Assembly: GCA_037074765.1 (NCBI GenBank)
Contig: JBAMDO010000244.1
Span: 16,401 to 80,400 of the forward strand
Origin: Mansonella perstans
Lineage: Eukaryota; Nematoda; Chromadorea; Rhabditida; Onchocercidae
Reading direction: 5' to 3'
DNA length: 64,000 bases
Below are positions 12,801 through 25,179 of this stretch, piece after piece. The position numbers and the translations under genes were made by a program. Positions within the stretch are counted from its first letter, which is position 1. Each line of letters begins with the position of its first letter. Under the pieces are notes generated by a model. It worked only from the letters and a program-made list of their open reading frames with translations. It did no database searches and was not told where the DNA came from.

Positions 12801-14718
12801 ACCTTATATTATAATACGTTGAATTATAGTAATTATCGTGTGTTGTTTTTATTTCAATCTAAATGTTAGTGAATTTTTAGTCTTCACCAACATCTCGTGC
12901 ATCATCACAATCACCATATGCTAATCGAAGTGGTGGAAGTTCTTCTGGTTCATATTCATCTACTGCTAGTATGCCATATAATTTACTTCCATCAAGTCAG
13001 AAGAAATCTCAAATTATACAAAATGTTACATCTACTGCTATATTAAGCGAGGTATTATCAGTTATACAAAATTATTGTTAATTTTTTATTTGTTAATTTT
13101 TTTTATTTTCAAATAATTGAATTAAATCCTTTTTTTTTAGATTCGATTACACCTTTTAAAATATGATTTGATATTTCATTGCTACACATAACAGTTGTAA
13201 ATCGTATCGTATCTCCTCATTCATCTCAATGTCATTTCATCATTAAATGAATCTTAGATTATTTCAGTTTGAAACAATAATTTAGTTTCAGAGTATGAAC
13301 ATTGAATTAACGAAACTTTCTGATGGACGTTTTGAACGACTTGCTGAACAACTGCAACAAATTCATCCTCTTCATCTGATTTTTCATGATCTATCATGGT
13401 ATCAGAAAAGACCAACGCTACTTTTGTTTTGGTTTTTGAAGAAGTAAGTTCTAAAGTGTAATTTAGAAATGGTGAAAATTTTAAAGGATTTATGTCCGTT
13501 GCATTTAAAGTTGAATAATTTTTACGTTGTCATCTTTTACAATTTTTTTTAGGTTACCAAACTTACGTCGTTTAACTCTTCATTCAGTTCGAGGCGATCA
13601 AATGATTGAATTACATAAGGTCTTCTGTGTTGATGGAATTGATGAGTTGAATATTATTCAACCGGTATGAAATCATTTACTTGTTTATTGTATTGAATTG
13701 AAACTTTTGTTTGTTAAATACTTCTTCATTATGATGTAATCGAGATATAATTATAGGCTCATAATGCATGCATTATTGTTAATGAAGGCCTTTTTGATGC
13801 ATTTCTTCAAGTAAACAGTGCAATACGTCGAAGATTCCGTATACGTATTACTGGTAAAACTGGCATTAATGCTTCCGTTCTATGCAATTTCATCCGGGTA
13901 AGTGCATTTTTAGTCGTTGCAGGCTCAAGAAATTTCAATTATTTTAATTACTTTAAACTCTATAAGAGACAGCAAAGGAATAATTATGATGTCTGCGCGT
14001 GAAAATTTATTTAGAAACTGAAATTAAATCAGTCATTTTTTTTTTAGAAATGGCGAAATCATCGAGAAATTATACCATTCCATAGTATTCTCATTGATGA
14101 AGCATGTGTTACTTCATCAGAATTCGTTCATGCAACAAAATGTCCTGGATGTAACGATTGCGGTGGTGAAGTTGGTTTCAGATTTATTAATGGATTTTAT
14201 TTAAGTGATATATTTCAAACTGTTGATACATTTTTTTATTAAAATTATTTCAGGTCCTACGACATAAATCAAACGGTATCACTTGGAACACTAGGCAACT
14301 TATTTTTCGACATCGTAAATACAATGTTTGGATCAATTATAAATCTGAAAGCGGGTATGTCCTAATTTAATTTGATTCTACCCAGTTACGAGAATAGAAT
14401 TAAGAGTATTATTTGATATCAGTTGCTTACCTATTCAATAAATGATAATGAACTATCCATCATGTAGAAGAATTTATTTTTAGATATCTTGTCTTCACCT
14501 ATTACAATCCCAAAGACAATAATCATTTTACGGTAAAACCAGTGGAACCAGAAAATACCGTTGTTTCATTTTACTCCTCAGCACCAATATCTCTGGAAAA
14601 GCCGGAAGAAAGTGATATAGCTGATCGTAATTGGTCATTATTCAAAAAATCAACAAGTGCTGTTGATGAACTAACAGTGTTGCAACGAATCTTTGCTCTA
14701 ATTAGAAGCAGTGCTTAA
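9873..14718 (+). CDS. F-box domain protein, 11 exons, 521 aa
   Basis: Likely substrate-receptor subunit of an SCF (Skp1-Cullin-F-box) ubiquitin ligase. Exons: 9873-9958, 10626-10763, 10965-11136, 12441-12575, 12881-13051, 13292-13443, 13553-13664, 13757-13897, 14048-14170, 14254-14354, 14484-14718. All phases agree and the joined frame is open for 521 codons. Residues 15-50 form the F-box: a DDIPVEILLLIF start, then FRARLVCHRWRVVID after the first intron. Residues 178-205 are a Ser-rich linker. The region from about 235 holds LRRLTLHS-type leucine-rich stretches and a small Cys cluster (KCPGCNDCGG) coded just before 14170. I recognise no named substrate-binding domain; LRR-like or FTH-like folds are possible. 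The start is the first ATG behind the CACAG acceptor ending at 9828. Intron 3 is long (1.3 kb) and full of TG and T tracts. The 14171 donor is a weak GTTGGT. The F-box assignment is firm; the substrate is unknown. Confidence 0.85.
10854..10875 (+). repeat. (TA)n tract in F-box intron 2
   Basis: About eleven TA units between two coding exons. Confidence 0.9.
11371..11450 (+). repeat. TG/TATG microsatellite in F-box intron 3
   Basis: Mixed GTGT/ATGT units; the 20-mer GTGTATGTGTATGTGTATTT appears twice, a small tandem duplication. A second short TG run lies at about 11,594-11,614. Confidence 0.85.
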
Positions 14719-16116
14719 AGAAAATGGAATTTTTTTCTTCACTGTCCACTCTGTCCACTCATTCATTTCATTTACTATTCTTTCTTCATTTGTGTAAAAA
14801 ATTACGAATGGTATTCCATTTACAATAGTATTATTTGTTATTTCAAAAAATATTTCTGACAAAATGCTCACAGTTTTTTTTTTTTTTTGTTTTGTTTTTT
14901 TAATCCTTACTAACTGTAATTTTGGATGGAAATGCATAGGTAAATTATTTACAATGCAAATAAGGTTTAACATATTATTTTAGGAAACAATTAAAATTAG
15001 TTTCACTGATAAAAAAAGCTTAATATTTTTCGTTTGATTTTCATAAAAATAAAATTTTGGAATGCAACGGAAGAGAAAAATTAATCGAAATAAGTTTCAA
15101 TTAATCGAATTTACTTTGATAAAATTTCTATTTCCAAAGTAATTTCATAGGGAGTTAATAGAAATTCAATTAATGACAAAATTAAAAAATGCAATTGCTG
15201 TCCATTTCCAATTTTCCTTTTATGGTCATTTTTATGAACAGAAGCATTTACAATGTTTTATTTATTTTTTTTTTATTTTGTTTTTTACCATTGACTGAAA
15301 TAATTTGATGATTTAATTCAATTCAAATTTTCTTTCTTAGCAGATTTCTTTCTTTTCTCTTCCGTATTATTTTTTCAATTTTCTTTTTTTCTTTGCATTT
15401 TTTTTGATTTCATTTTTTTTCGATTTTTTCTTTTTTTTTGATTTTTTTTTTTTGGTTTTTTCTTTTTTTTCAATTTTTTCTTTTTTTTGTTTGAAAAGAA
15501 TCATTTTTTTCTTTTATCAGATACCAAATATCAATGTTTTTTTTTCATTATTTATCTAAACACGTGTTGTATATATTTTCTATTGATTGTATTTATTACA
15601 TATTTTAACATTTATTTTGAGTATATGTACATATTGTGTATGTGTGTGTGTGTGTGTGTGTGTCTGTGGGTTTTTTTTACAAGAAGTTAGTCATAGCAGT
15701 ATGTTTAAGCATTACTGATATGAGTTTATTCAAGAGGCTGGTCATATGAAGTTAATCACAGAAAGCTGATCATATCAGGATATTTAAACACTGATATGAG
15801 TTTATTGAGTAATTAATGTTATTATTTATAAATTAAAAGTATTTTTTTCAACTCCAAAATTTTTTATTTCAAATTTAAAATTTTTAAACCGTAAATTTCA
15901 TTTCGAACAGTTAGCTTTTTTTTTTGTTTGCATTTTGTATTAAACTGTTGTACAGAAAAACATATTACAGTCTTCCGGTTTCTTTTTTTCCTGCTACTAA
16001 TTAATATAAATAATTCTTTTCATCTATCCTACTAAATGCTCAATTATCTAAACTTATCTGTCTCATAAATATGTATATAAATATATCTTCATGTATTTTC
16101 ATTCTTTATAAAGGTA

Positions 16117-16147
<31 letters not shown>

Positions 16148-17997
16148 GAAATATTGTGCAAGATTTGAAATTACGGATACAATTAGCATATTTTATTGCA
16201 AATTTTCGGAATTAATTAGTTTAAAAAAATTTTTGGCCGGAATAATTTTTGTTTGCACAGCAAACAATTTATAATACAATTAATATATATCATGTGTGCA
16301 ACATTTTACTGACTTGCAGCATAGATAAATTGTTATTAATTCAAAATTATTAAAAATTAGTGAATTATTGGCTCCTAAATTATTGGCCAAATAATTTATA
16401 AATTAAAGTATTCATGAAATGTATTATGGAAGTTACATGCATGCACATTCCATTCTACATGACAAATCAAATTCGTATTTTTTTTCTTTGCAATCCAGAA
16501 ATATTCAAAGAATATTGAAATCTTCAGCTATCCGTTTGCTCTCTCTTGTTATTTGCAATCAGTGACATATATATGACACAAAATGGGAATTATTGTTCTG
16601 GTACATTTTGCAGTGATGATTTTTATTCATCTTAATTTAAAAAATCGTGATAACAGAGATGATGATAATGTATCATTAAAATGATAATAATTGTAATCAG
16701 TACATTTATACTTGTCTAATTAATTTGTTCCAATATAATTATGTCACATGAAAACATCATTATTTTTCAAATATTGTCATGAAAAAGATTTCTTATTATT
16801 ACATGGAAATGAAATTTTCACACACGATAATTAATAACTAACGAATTTGTACGATCGAAACCTAAACAGGATTGCAATGCAATAAATGCTATCAGACTGT
16901 AATCATTAAAAACAGTAGAAAAAAATTACCACTGGTAGCTTTTATTCGTTTAATTCGAACAAAATGAATCAATGAGATATGAAATGTGCAAAATGATTCA
17001 AGCCTTTAGTAGTTGGCTTACTTGTGCATAAGTAAATTTCTTTTTCAAACTATTTGAACTGTAGGAAAAATTCCTCAAAGGTCAAATGTAAGTTCATTAA
17101 AATGGACAAGAAATTTTAAACATCAAAAACGCTATTGATTTATATGGAAAAAATGTTCTTGATGTCAGATAATTTTATATTATATTAATTACATAATATT
17201 TAATTGCATGCGTTATTTTGCTGTATTATATTCGAAGCTTTTTTTGCTTAAAACTTTTTTCCATTACTGTCCTTCTATTTTGATGCTTCATTTATATTCA
17301 ATTTATTCAATTTAGTTTGTTAATAAAGGCGTCATCTTTTTTTCCCTATTTTATTATTTCAATATTTCAGTATTTGTATTCCTGCCGAAATATAATATTC
17401 GATTATTTCAATGTTTATTCTATTTAATGAACTCTTCACCTTTTGCATTATACTAAATGCGCGGTAATAACTCTGATCTGTTCTATTAATTGGCAATAGT
17501 TTCGCTCTGTGTTCTGTCTGAGTATTTCTTTCTTTTTTTCATAAAATAAAAATTAAAAATAACAGTAGTTTGTTCACATTTAATGCATCCCAACATTTCT
17601 GTTCCTTTTCCCGTTAAGAAGGAATTTCGGGAAAAGTTCATTAAATACTCCAAAATTGCTATTATTGTTAACATAAATCCAGAAATGATATTCCGTGATG
17701 CTTGATTTGTAGAAAGGAATGGCATCACGACATATGAACATACAATTATCCAAGACTTACAACTGAATTTCTTACAGTAATTAGCTTTGTTCATTTCAAA
17801 AAACTTTTAGCAAAAATTTTAGTCGAAAAAAAACTCTGAAATGACTTGAATAATTTATTTGTGAGAATCTGTTTTTTTAACTATTAAATGAAAAATTTTA
17901 AATTAAAATATTATGCAAATTTTGGTGTAAAAGAAGAGATGATAAAAGCAGCTAGAAATACCAAAAGGAATCTTTTTAAAGTTACATAAGGCCCCAG
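14719..17997. other. Intergenic, F-box 3' side to kinase 5' side
   Basis: F-box 3' UTR, then a strongly pyrimidine-rich zone (15,336-15,500, T runs broken by C and G), a TG tract at about 15,637-15,664, and a T26 run near 16,121-16,147. The kinase acceptor CCCCAG ends at 17,997. No further gene seen. Confidence 0.6.
15048..15053 (+). terminator. Poly(A) signal AATAAA, F-box gene
   Basis: First canonical AATAAA noticed downstream of the F-box stop codon, about 330 nt into the presumed 3' UTR. Confidence 0.4.
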
Positions 17998-18021
17998 TAG
18001 TTGGTAACTTCGAGATTGGAA

Positions 18022-19647
18022 ATGGCACAGCAACTAGTACAGCTTAATCCCGGTGATCAAGTTGATCGTTGGCACATCGATAAGAAACTTGGTGAAGGCG
18101 GCTTTGGAGCTGTTTATTTGGTACGGATCCAAGCATTAACAGATTAGTCCTTCAAAAAAAGAAAAAATCCAACTTCCAAAAAATAATATTTTAATGAATA
18201 AGTAGTTGAAAAAAAAAAAGCTTTTCCGCCACATTTTAAAATCAATTCAAAAAAAAAAACTTTTCTGCTGCAGGTATCAGATCCAACCGGAAAATATGCA
18301 TTAAAAGTTGAAGGTGTCAACGAACAGATTCAGGCATTTTTTTCAAGTTTTTTATTGTTCATTGTTAAATACTATTTTTTCAATTTTAATCGAAATTTCA
18401 ATTTAGCCAGTGATTATTTTTTAGGTACTCAAAATGGAGGTATATGTACTTACTGAATTAAATAAACGTAATAACCGACATTTTTGCAAAATTGAAGATA
18501 AAGGACGTTTTGGATCGTTTAATTATGTCGTCATGACTTTAGTGGGCAAAAGTTTGCAGGTGATGCCTTATGAATCAAAAAAAGAGTGGTAAAAATGAGA
18601 GGTCTGAAAAAAATGAAATTAAATTAATTTCATATGTCTAAAGTTCAGGAGGTTTGTGGATTGAAAAAGTAAATTTTAAGAAACAAGAAGTTTTAAAAGT
18701 TTAGGATCTTCGTAAAGCAGGTGTAGGTCAACATCTTTCAATGGGTACGGCACTTGGTGCAGGAATTCAAGCACTTGAGGCACTGGAAGACCTTCATGCA
18801 ATTGGTTATCTTCACAGGTTGAACACGAAGCATTTCCTTATACCATCGCAATATAAATCTTCCTGATAAATTCACTGACTTCTGGAAGAAATTCTCACAT
18901 CGGAGTTATTATTGTATAATTGCAACATATTTCAAGAGATGTGAAACCTGGAAACTATACAATTGGTCGTCCAGAACTGAATGAATTACGCAAAATTTAT
19001 GTGCTGGATTTCGGAATGTGCCGAAAATTCACGAATGCTCAGGTAATCAATCAATAAATACTTCTAAGAATGATGACTTCACATGATAAAATATAAAACA
19101 TACTTTAAAAGGATCAAATTTATGACATTTTCAAGAACGTTATCCGTAAGCCAAGAGCAGCAGCAGGCTTCCGTGGTACCGTACGTTATGCGCCTATATC
19201 ATGCCATCTTCAACGTGAACTATGCCGTAAGGATGATGTTGAAACATGGATTTATATGCAAGTCGAACTTACCACCGGAAATTTACCATGGAAAAACATT
19301 GCTGACATGAATCAAGTTTATTTCAAATTTATTTTTAATTGTTCTTATAATTTAATTCTTTTAAGCAACGGAAAATAACATTTCTTATGATACAGTACTT
19401 ATAAGTGAAGAAAGTATTTCAGGTTGGCGAATATAAGAAACGCTGCCGCTTTGAGCCAGCAATAAATGAATTATTAGGTGGTTGTGCTCCGGAATTACGA
19501 CAAATTTTGCAAATTGTTGATGGACTAAAATATTACGATACACCACCATACCAGCAAATTTATAATCTGATGCGTCAATCCTTTCAAACTATGGGATGCC
19601 AGGAATTTCCATATGATTGGGAGAAACCAGGTGGCGGCGTCTTCTGA
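18022..19647 (+). CDS. TTBK-like protein kinase (CK1 superfamily), 7 exons, 313 aa
   Basis: Serine/threonine kinase of the tau-tubulin-kinase-like branch of the CK1 group, a family greatly expanded in nematodes. Exons: 18022-18120, 18274-18333, 18425-18559, 18705-18817, 18937-19042, 19112-19315, 19423-19647. All key residues are visible: glycine loop GEGGFGAVY (residues 24-32), ATP-binding Lys44 in YALKVE, HRDVKPGN at 135-142 with catalytic Asp137, and DFG at 160-162. The activation segment has the CK1-type FRGTVRYAP in place of APE. The protein ends shortly after the PYDWE-like motif (FPYDWEKP) that closes these kinase domains, so it is little more than a kinase domain. Intron 2 must use a GC donor (18334-18335): the conserved VLKMEVYVL stretch follows directly, and the GT alternative tested hits a stop. 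The start is the first ATG, 24 nt behind a CCCCAG acceptor. It should be catalytically active; the substrate is unknown. Confidence 0.9.
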
Positions 19648-20765
19648 ATAAATCCTGTCAATTGCTGTGATCATGATATATTATAAAAATATAGGTGTAA
19701 AAGGATTCTACGCAGTCATCAAAATTCTCAATGGAAAAATATTTCATTGAACTACTTACAAATAATGAACTTGAATAATTATGGCTATGTCCACTTATAA
19801 AAGCGACAAAAAGTTTGTAAAAATGCCGTGTGAAATTATAATAAAAAATTAAGAAATTGAACAGCAGGATATCATCTAATAAGGATGTCTCTAACAGAAT
19901 GTCATCTAACAGGATGTTATTTAATTTTTTTTTGCCTCTTGGTATTTCCTGCTATAGTAAGCTAAGTTTGTTGCCAAGTTTATTTTAACATCTTGAAAGT
20001 ATTTTTTTTTTAAAAGATTTTGACTTCATTTATTGGAGACGTTTGATGACGTTGACGGTATTTATAGAAATTATGACGGTTTAAAACATGAAGAGAATAA
20101 TATCTCACTTTCACTCACTGCAATTCGAAATCAATTTAAATACACTTTAATTTATTCATGGTGTATCATCATGAAGAGCTCTATAATAAGTTCGAGTCAA
20201 ATGTACTAAATCATAATAAGTAATTTGAATCTATGTTTGATTTAAATCTTGTACAAAATAACTTGTTCTATTGATATTTTTACACAACTTTAACATTTTT
20301 TCAATTTTTTTCAATAAGTTTCGAAACAAGATAAAGAAAATTTTTGATACTCTTAAAATTTTCATAATCACAATATACAGTTTTACATTGTAAAAGTATA
20401 TTAAATTAACAGATCAAAAATGGTATATCAAATAAAATATCAAAATCCGGTTTCGTTGCTTTCAAAGTCTGCTAGCGTGAATAGATCCTCACTGGCCATT
20501 TCTCCGGTTCCTGTAGATTCCATTGCATCTTTTGAGTCTTTTGATTCGCTAATTCTACAATCAAACGTTAATATCGCTAGGCATTTTCAATCAATTTTCA
20601 AGGTAACAATTGCATTTAATGGCAACTTAATTAAAAGCAATTAACAATTTAAGGAAGTAATTTAATGAACAAATTTGTTAAAATATCTTTCTTAATGATG
20701 ATACTTATTCAGCTTCAAATACTTTAAATTACCTCATAGTTAATTAATTACTTGAAACTGACCAA
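19648..20765. other. Convergent intergenic gap between the two kinases
   Basis: Holds the 3' ends of both kinase genes. A 74-codon plus-strand ORF near 20,420-20,644 is serine-rich in its first half but has no clear splice or poly(A) context and no recognisable motif. I do not call it. Confidence 0.5.
19840..19845 (+). terminator. Poly(A) signal AATAAA, TTBK-like kinase
   Basis: Canonical hexamer about 190 nt after the stop codon of the plus-strand kinase, a normal 3' UTR length for a nematode gene. Confidence 0.55.
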
Positions 20766-23696
20766 TTATTCTAAGGTCAAACTTTGAAATATGTTTTTGC
20801 CTTTTTTTGAGTACTTTTTAAAATGGCATAAGAAACTATACATATCAGCTGATGCTGGCTTATGAGAACGTTTTCGTGATAATGACCGGCCTACATTTGT
20901 TAAACCTTTCTTGATTGAATTTGGAGCAGAACTAGGCTCTTCCCAATCATATGGATCACTGAATCTGACAAGATGATGACCATGCTTTAGGCATGTTACA
21001 GTATACAATGCTTTTTAGATTTAAACAAAATTGATCATATTTAAGTTATAAAAATAATGTTAGTGCGTTTCTTTTGATTTTTTCGATCTTTTTTTTTTGA
21101 TCTTTTTACATGAATTAATTTAAAACTTACATCTTTCAATACTATTTCAAATTTAGTATAACCAAAAATTTCCAGATGATTTTAATTTCAAGCTTTAAGC
21201 TTTAAAGCTTTAATTTTTTCAAAATCTTAAGCGCTCTATTTCAATCAAAAAATCAAGTAATATCCTGAAAATTAACTGTTCTAATGTTTCGAAATTCGAC
21301 AATTACAGATTATTTCAAAATTCGACAAATATAGGTTAATTTTGAAGAACTCACTTGTAATCACACCTTTGCATCACACTGCGCAATCTTTTATAAATGT
21401 AAGGGTAATTGGGACGTTTAAAATAATCCAATGTTCGAAGATGTTTTGTAATCTTAATGAAAAGTATTCTAACTGTAAAATTAGCTTTTTAAAATTTATA
21501 ACTTTTGAGGAAACAATTATTTGTTAAAATTTAAACAAAATAGGTACTAAAATTTGTAGGAAAAAAGGAAATCGTTTTTTAAAAGCAAAGAGAAAATACA
21601 AAAGTTACAATTTCACTGTAATTTAACGCAGGAATTAATTTATCACTACAATTGAATATCTAACACTTTAATTGAATTTTAAGAATTATTTAAAGATTTG
21701 CGTGAAAAAACAAAGCCAACATCAAGAAGTTCTTCAGGACTATTGTGGCATAATGTCAGATCGGGTGTCTGGAATTTTACCTTACCAATTTCGTCGTTAT
21801 CACTAAAATTTTTCATTGCCCATATTATTCATTGCAAATTATTAGCTAAAAACATTAAGCTCAAAATTTGAAAAACAATACTTGTATATCAGTATGAAAC
21901 GAAACTCAAAGAGTACCGGATATGAGCCCAAGGCAATTTGCCTCTCATTTCCACTAAAACATACACCATTGACCATAAATCGTCCGGTCGACCTTGTTCG
22001 TTACGTTTGTGGGTATTAGCTGAGCAATATCTTATTGTGCCTCTGTAATTTCGGTTTCTTAATTTAAAATTATAAAAAAATGACGGTAGTACAAAATGAA
22101 AAAGCAAGCAAGATTCTAATAAAGAAAGCAATGTAAATAACATACCTATTTATTTTGAATATCTACACAATTTCTACAAAATATAACTTTTTAATAAAGT
22201 AAAAATTCTGGATTTCTTATGAACTTTTTTACTTAATCTCTGAAGTGAAATAGAAACGGAATATATTAAGGCTCATTTTAATCTTATGTCATGGCTTGTT
22301 TGTTACATAAGTTGAAAGTTAAATTGAAGACAAAAGTATTTTGAATCAAAAAAAAAAATTGCAATTGGATTCGGAACTGGAACCAACCGGAATAAAGTTT
22401 TTGTTCTAGGCATTCGTAATTTAACATTACCATTATCACGCAATATATATTCTCGTGATAAACCAAAATCAAGAATATGAATGACATGAATAGCTTGACC
22501 ACGTCGACCAATAGCAAGATTGGATGGTTTCACATCACGATGTATGTAGCCTACCTTTAATATCTTCTAGTTCTAACCCACTGTTTTAGAAATGATCGAA
22601 TACTACGATAGGACTTATCATTAAAAAATGATGAAATTTTCATCATTTTTTTAATCTTCAATTTATGAAGGAAAAAAAATTATTTTCTGTACAACGAACT
22701 TCATGTAATTGTTTTAGACCGTGTAAAACATTAATTCCGACCCGAACTTGTGCTGAAATGGTACAAATAGGATATTGCTTAAATATTTCATCGAGTGAGG
22801 GTCCTAGAAGTGTCATTACCATGTAGGAATATCTGTAAAAATCAATTAATATAATTAACGATGTATCATCATGGAATCATGTCTTTCAAAACTCATCAAA
22901 ACAAATCACCGATATCTTTTGTACCAATATGAAAATATCGATAGAAGAAGTAGAAGAAACAAACAAACAAATTCTAACGTTTCTTTTTTGGCACATTGGA
23001 ATAATTCTATTACATATTTACGACCTTCTAAACGCCTCAGGATCTTAAAGTATTCAGGAAGATTGAGAATTGAAAGCGATAATAGGAAAATTATAGAAAC
23101 AGAGAAACAGTTGAGTAATTTTAAAAATATCTCAGTCATTTTAATTCGACGGCCATATGATAAATTTTCCGTTCATTCATTTTCTTTAAATTTTATTCTT
23201 AATTCCAATTTAAAAATTTTTTTGAATTTAATTCATTCAATTAATATAATTAACGACTTTTCTTCTGTTCACAATTTAATTTTTTTTTTGAACAATTTTA
23301 ATCCTGTTAGATTACAATCTGATCTTGGTACTAATTAATAATCAAAAATTAACTCCAAAATCAAATTTTAGATTGTTTAAAAAAAAATTAGTATTAGAGT
23401 GATTAACAAATACCTGTACTTCCAATTTTAAAATACTGCCACCTGGAATATAATTTGATTCAACTTTCAGTGCTGCCTAAAATATTTTTGAATTCGTTTT
23501 CAATTTTTTTTTGTCAACATACAAAATATAAGTGAGTGTTGAAAAAAATTGTCAGAATTACTAACTTTAGCAAACGTTTGGATATCTTCTACTTTGTAAA
23601 CTGCACCACAACCACCTTCGCCCAACTTACCGATAATCCTCCAACGCTTACCAACAATCAAACCATTTTTCAGTTGTTGAGGCTCTTGAGTACTTT
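20766..23696 (-). CDS. Second TTBK-like protein kinase (CK1 superfamily), 5' end unresolved
   Basis: Divergent relative of the plus-strand kinase, lying tail to tail with it (1.1 kb gap). Exons in coding order: 23696-23566, 23476-23414, 23043-22979, 22832-22700, 22554-22388, 22042-21917, 21802-21721, 21452-21355, 20964-20766; all phases agree (353 codons plus stop). Motifs: glycine loop [10 protein letters not shown]; Lys in [25 protein letters not shown] at 22542-22519; DFG at 22470-22462; [20 protein letters not shown]; and [11 protein letters not shown] or, with the chosen acceptor, [12 protein letters not shown] basic tail (SRKRSHKP) follows. The catalytic residues are intact. The first recognisable exon has no in-frame ATG between an upstream TAA and the glycine loop, so the start codon must be in an earlier exon. 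A 25-nt candidate at 24104-24080 (ATG, phase 1) fits but is weak. Five of the eight donors are GTT type. Kinase identity is firm; the N terminus is not. Confidence 0.85.
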
Positions 23697-24079
23697 CTAA
23701 AACTTGCACAACAGGTAGCAGTTACACAATTATTATTAATTAACATAAAAATTGATCCTAAAATTTTGAGAACTTTAAAACCGAATATTCAAAAGAACTT
23801 GCATTGATGAACTTATTGTTAAAATATTTTTAAACAATAATGCATTTATGCTACTTTATAAAAAATCGCGATAAATGGTAAATAGGATGAATGATTTTAC
23901 TTGAATTTTTTACTTGAGTTTTGATAATCAAAATAAACTCTATGAATTTGCATTTTCTTGAAAAAATCTCGAATAAAAGATTGAAATTTTTTTTTTGAAA
24001 TTAGTAACTATCCTAGAAACTGTCTGTAAATATTTTAATAATCATCTTATAGCAATAAATTAAAAATAAGAAGGCAAAC

Positions 24080-24104
24080 TTTGATGTGAATGCTTTTTTG
24101 TCAT
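24080..24104 (-). other. Candidate first coding exon of the minus-strand TTBK-like kinase
   Basis: A short ATG-initiated stretch (eight codons plus one base) ends at an AAA/GTTTGC donor and would join in the right phase to the exon starting at 23696, giving a Lys at the junction. It is supported only by phase and position; the donor is poor. Other upstream ATGs are possible. Confidence 0.2.
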
Positions 24105-25094
24105 TTTGATTCTGATACTAGCAGCGATACGATGACACAAGTGACAATATGTATAGAATGCAAGGCTAACAGGAAGAAACCGTAAGCGCACCTAAACTAC
24201 AAAATTAAAATATGAAACAGTAATTGTATCGCACTAGCCTCCTTACATATATACATCTGTATGCAATGATAAAAAAAAATTACCCTAGTTTTTATGAATA
24301 ACAATTACTACATGCATATCACTTAATTATGTTATGTTCCATCTTCAAATATGATGATTTGATTAATTATGTCCCATCAAATATGATGATTTCGATTCAT
24401 CTTGTTGAAACTTTTTATATTTGAAGTAATAAAGATTAATTTAAATTAAATACTATGTGCAAAATTTGCAGTAATAGATTGGTTAAGTATGAAACAATCG
24501 ATGTATCAACTGAATATTGTCAATTTTTGATTTGAGCAATTAATTTTCAATTACGCAAAATTAATTCTATTTTTTAAAGGCAGAAAAGAAGCAAAATACA
24601 TCGAATTTTTTCTTCCGCTATAATAATTTATTAGACTGAAAAAAAAAACAAATGCAAAATAAATAGCGAGTAAAAAATTTTTTGCAAACGACAAGAAAGT
24701 ATGAAAGATGTATTAAAACATGGCCAATTTATTAAAGTATATATTTCAAAATTAAACAAATTTTGACGATACAATGCCGATCTTTATCAAACACAACAAA
24801 TGATAATAGCACTCCGTAATAGTACAATTTCTCAATTAATTTTCATTTTTTAAAATTTAGATGCATAGTATCAGCAATGAACTTCACATCTGTAATAAAT
24901 TTTCTACTGTCACATGTATGTCAAGACGTGATGATGATAAGCGATGATAGTTAGCCGAGAAAGACTTTATTACTACATTAGAAATGAACATTGCTTGTAT
25001 TGAGTATTGTGTGATTCTCATTTAAAGCAATGATTAAAACTACGCAGAGAAATTCAATTTCCTTCTATTACACAAACACGAATTAAAATTAAAC

Positions 25095-25100
25095 TTTATT
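25095..25100 (-). terminator. Poly(A) signal AATAAA, annexin gene
   Basis: Reads TTTATT on the plus strand, about 80 nt beyond the annexin stop codon. Confidence 0.55.
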
Positions 25101-25179
25101 TGAACAAAAAAACTAAACAAAAGAATAAAACATGTAAACAAGTTTTCTAGGTACAGATCAAATTTGATTTTAAACACTA

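Larger units (their letters stand above)
23697..25179. other. Gap between annexin 3' end and kinase 5' end
   Basis: Should contain the missing start exon of the minus-strand kinase and the annexin 3' UTR. Apart from the 24,080-24,104 candidate nothing coding was recognised. Confidence 0.5.

Noticed and set aside
21120..21185. Possible kinase exon reading [16 protein letters not shown] before a GTAAGT donor (minus strand)
   Set aside because: An in-frame TAA with no acceptor precedes it and its phase does not fit. The exon at 21452-21355 (HLRTLDYF, then YIYKRLRSV) fits phase and family.
22871..23338. 155-codon plus-strand ORF
   Set aside because: It overlaps exon 3 and introns of the minus-strand kinase on the opposite strand and shows no motif. 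The minus-strand exons match a known family.
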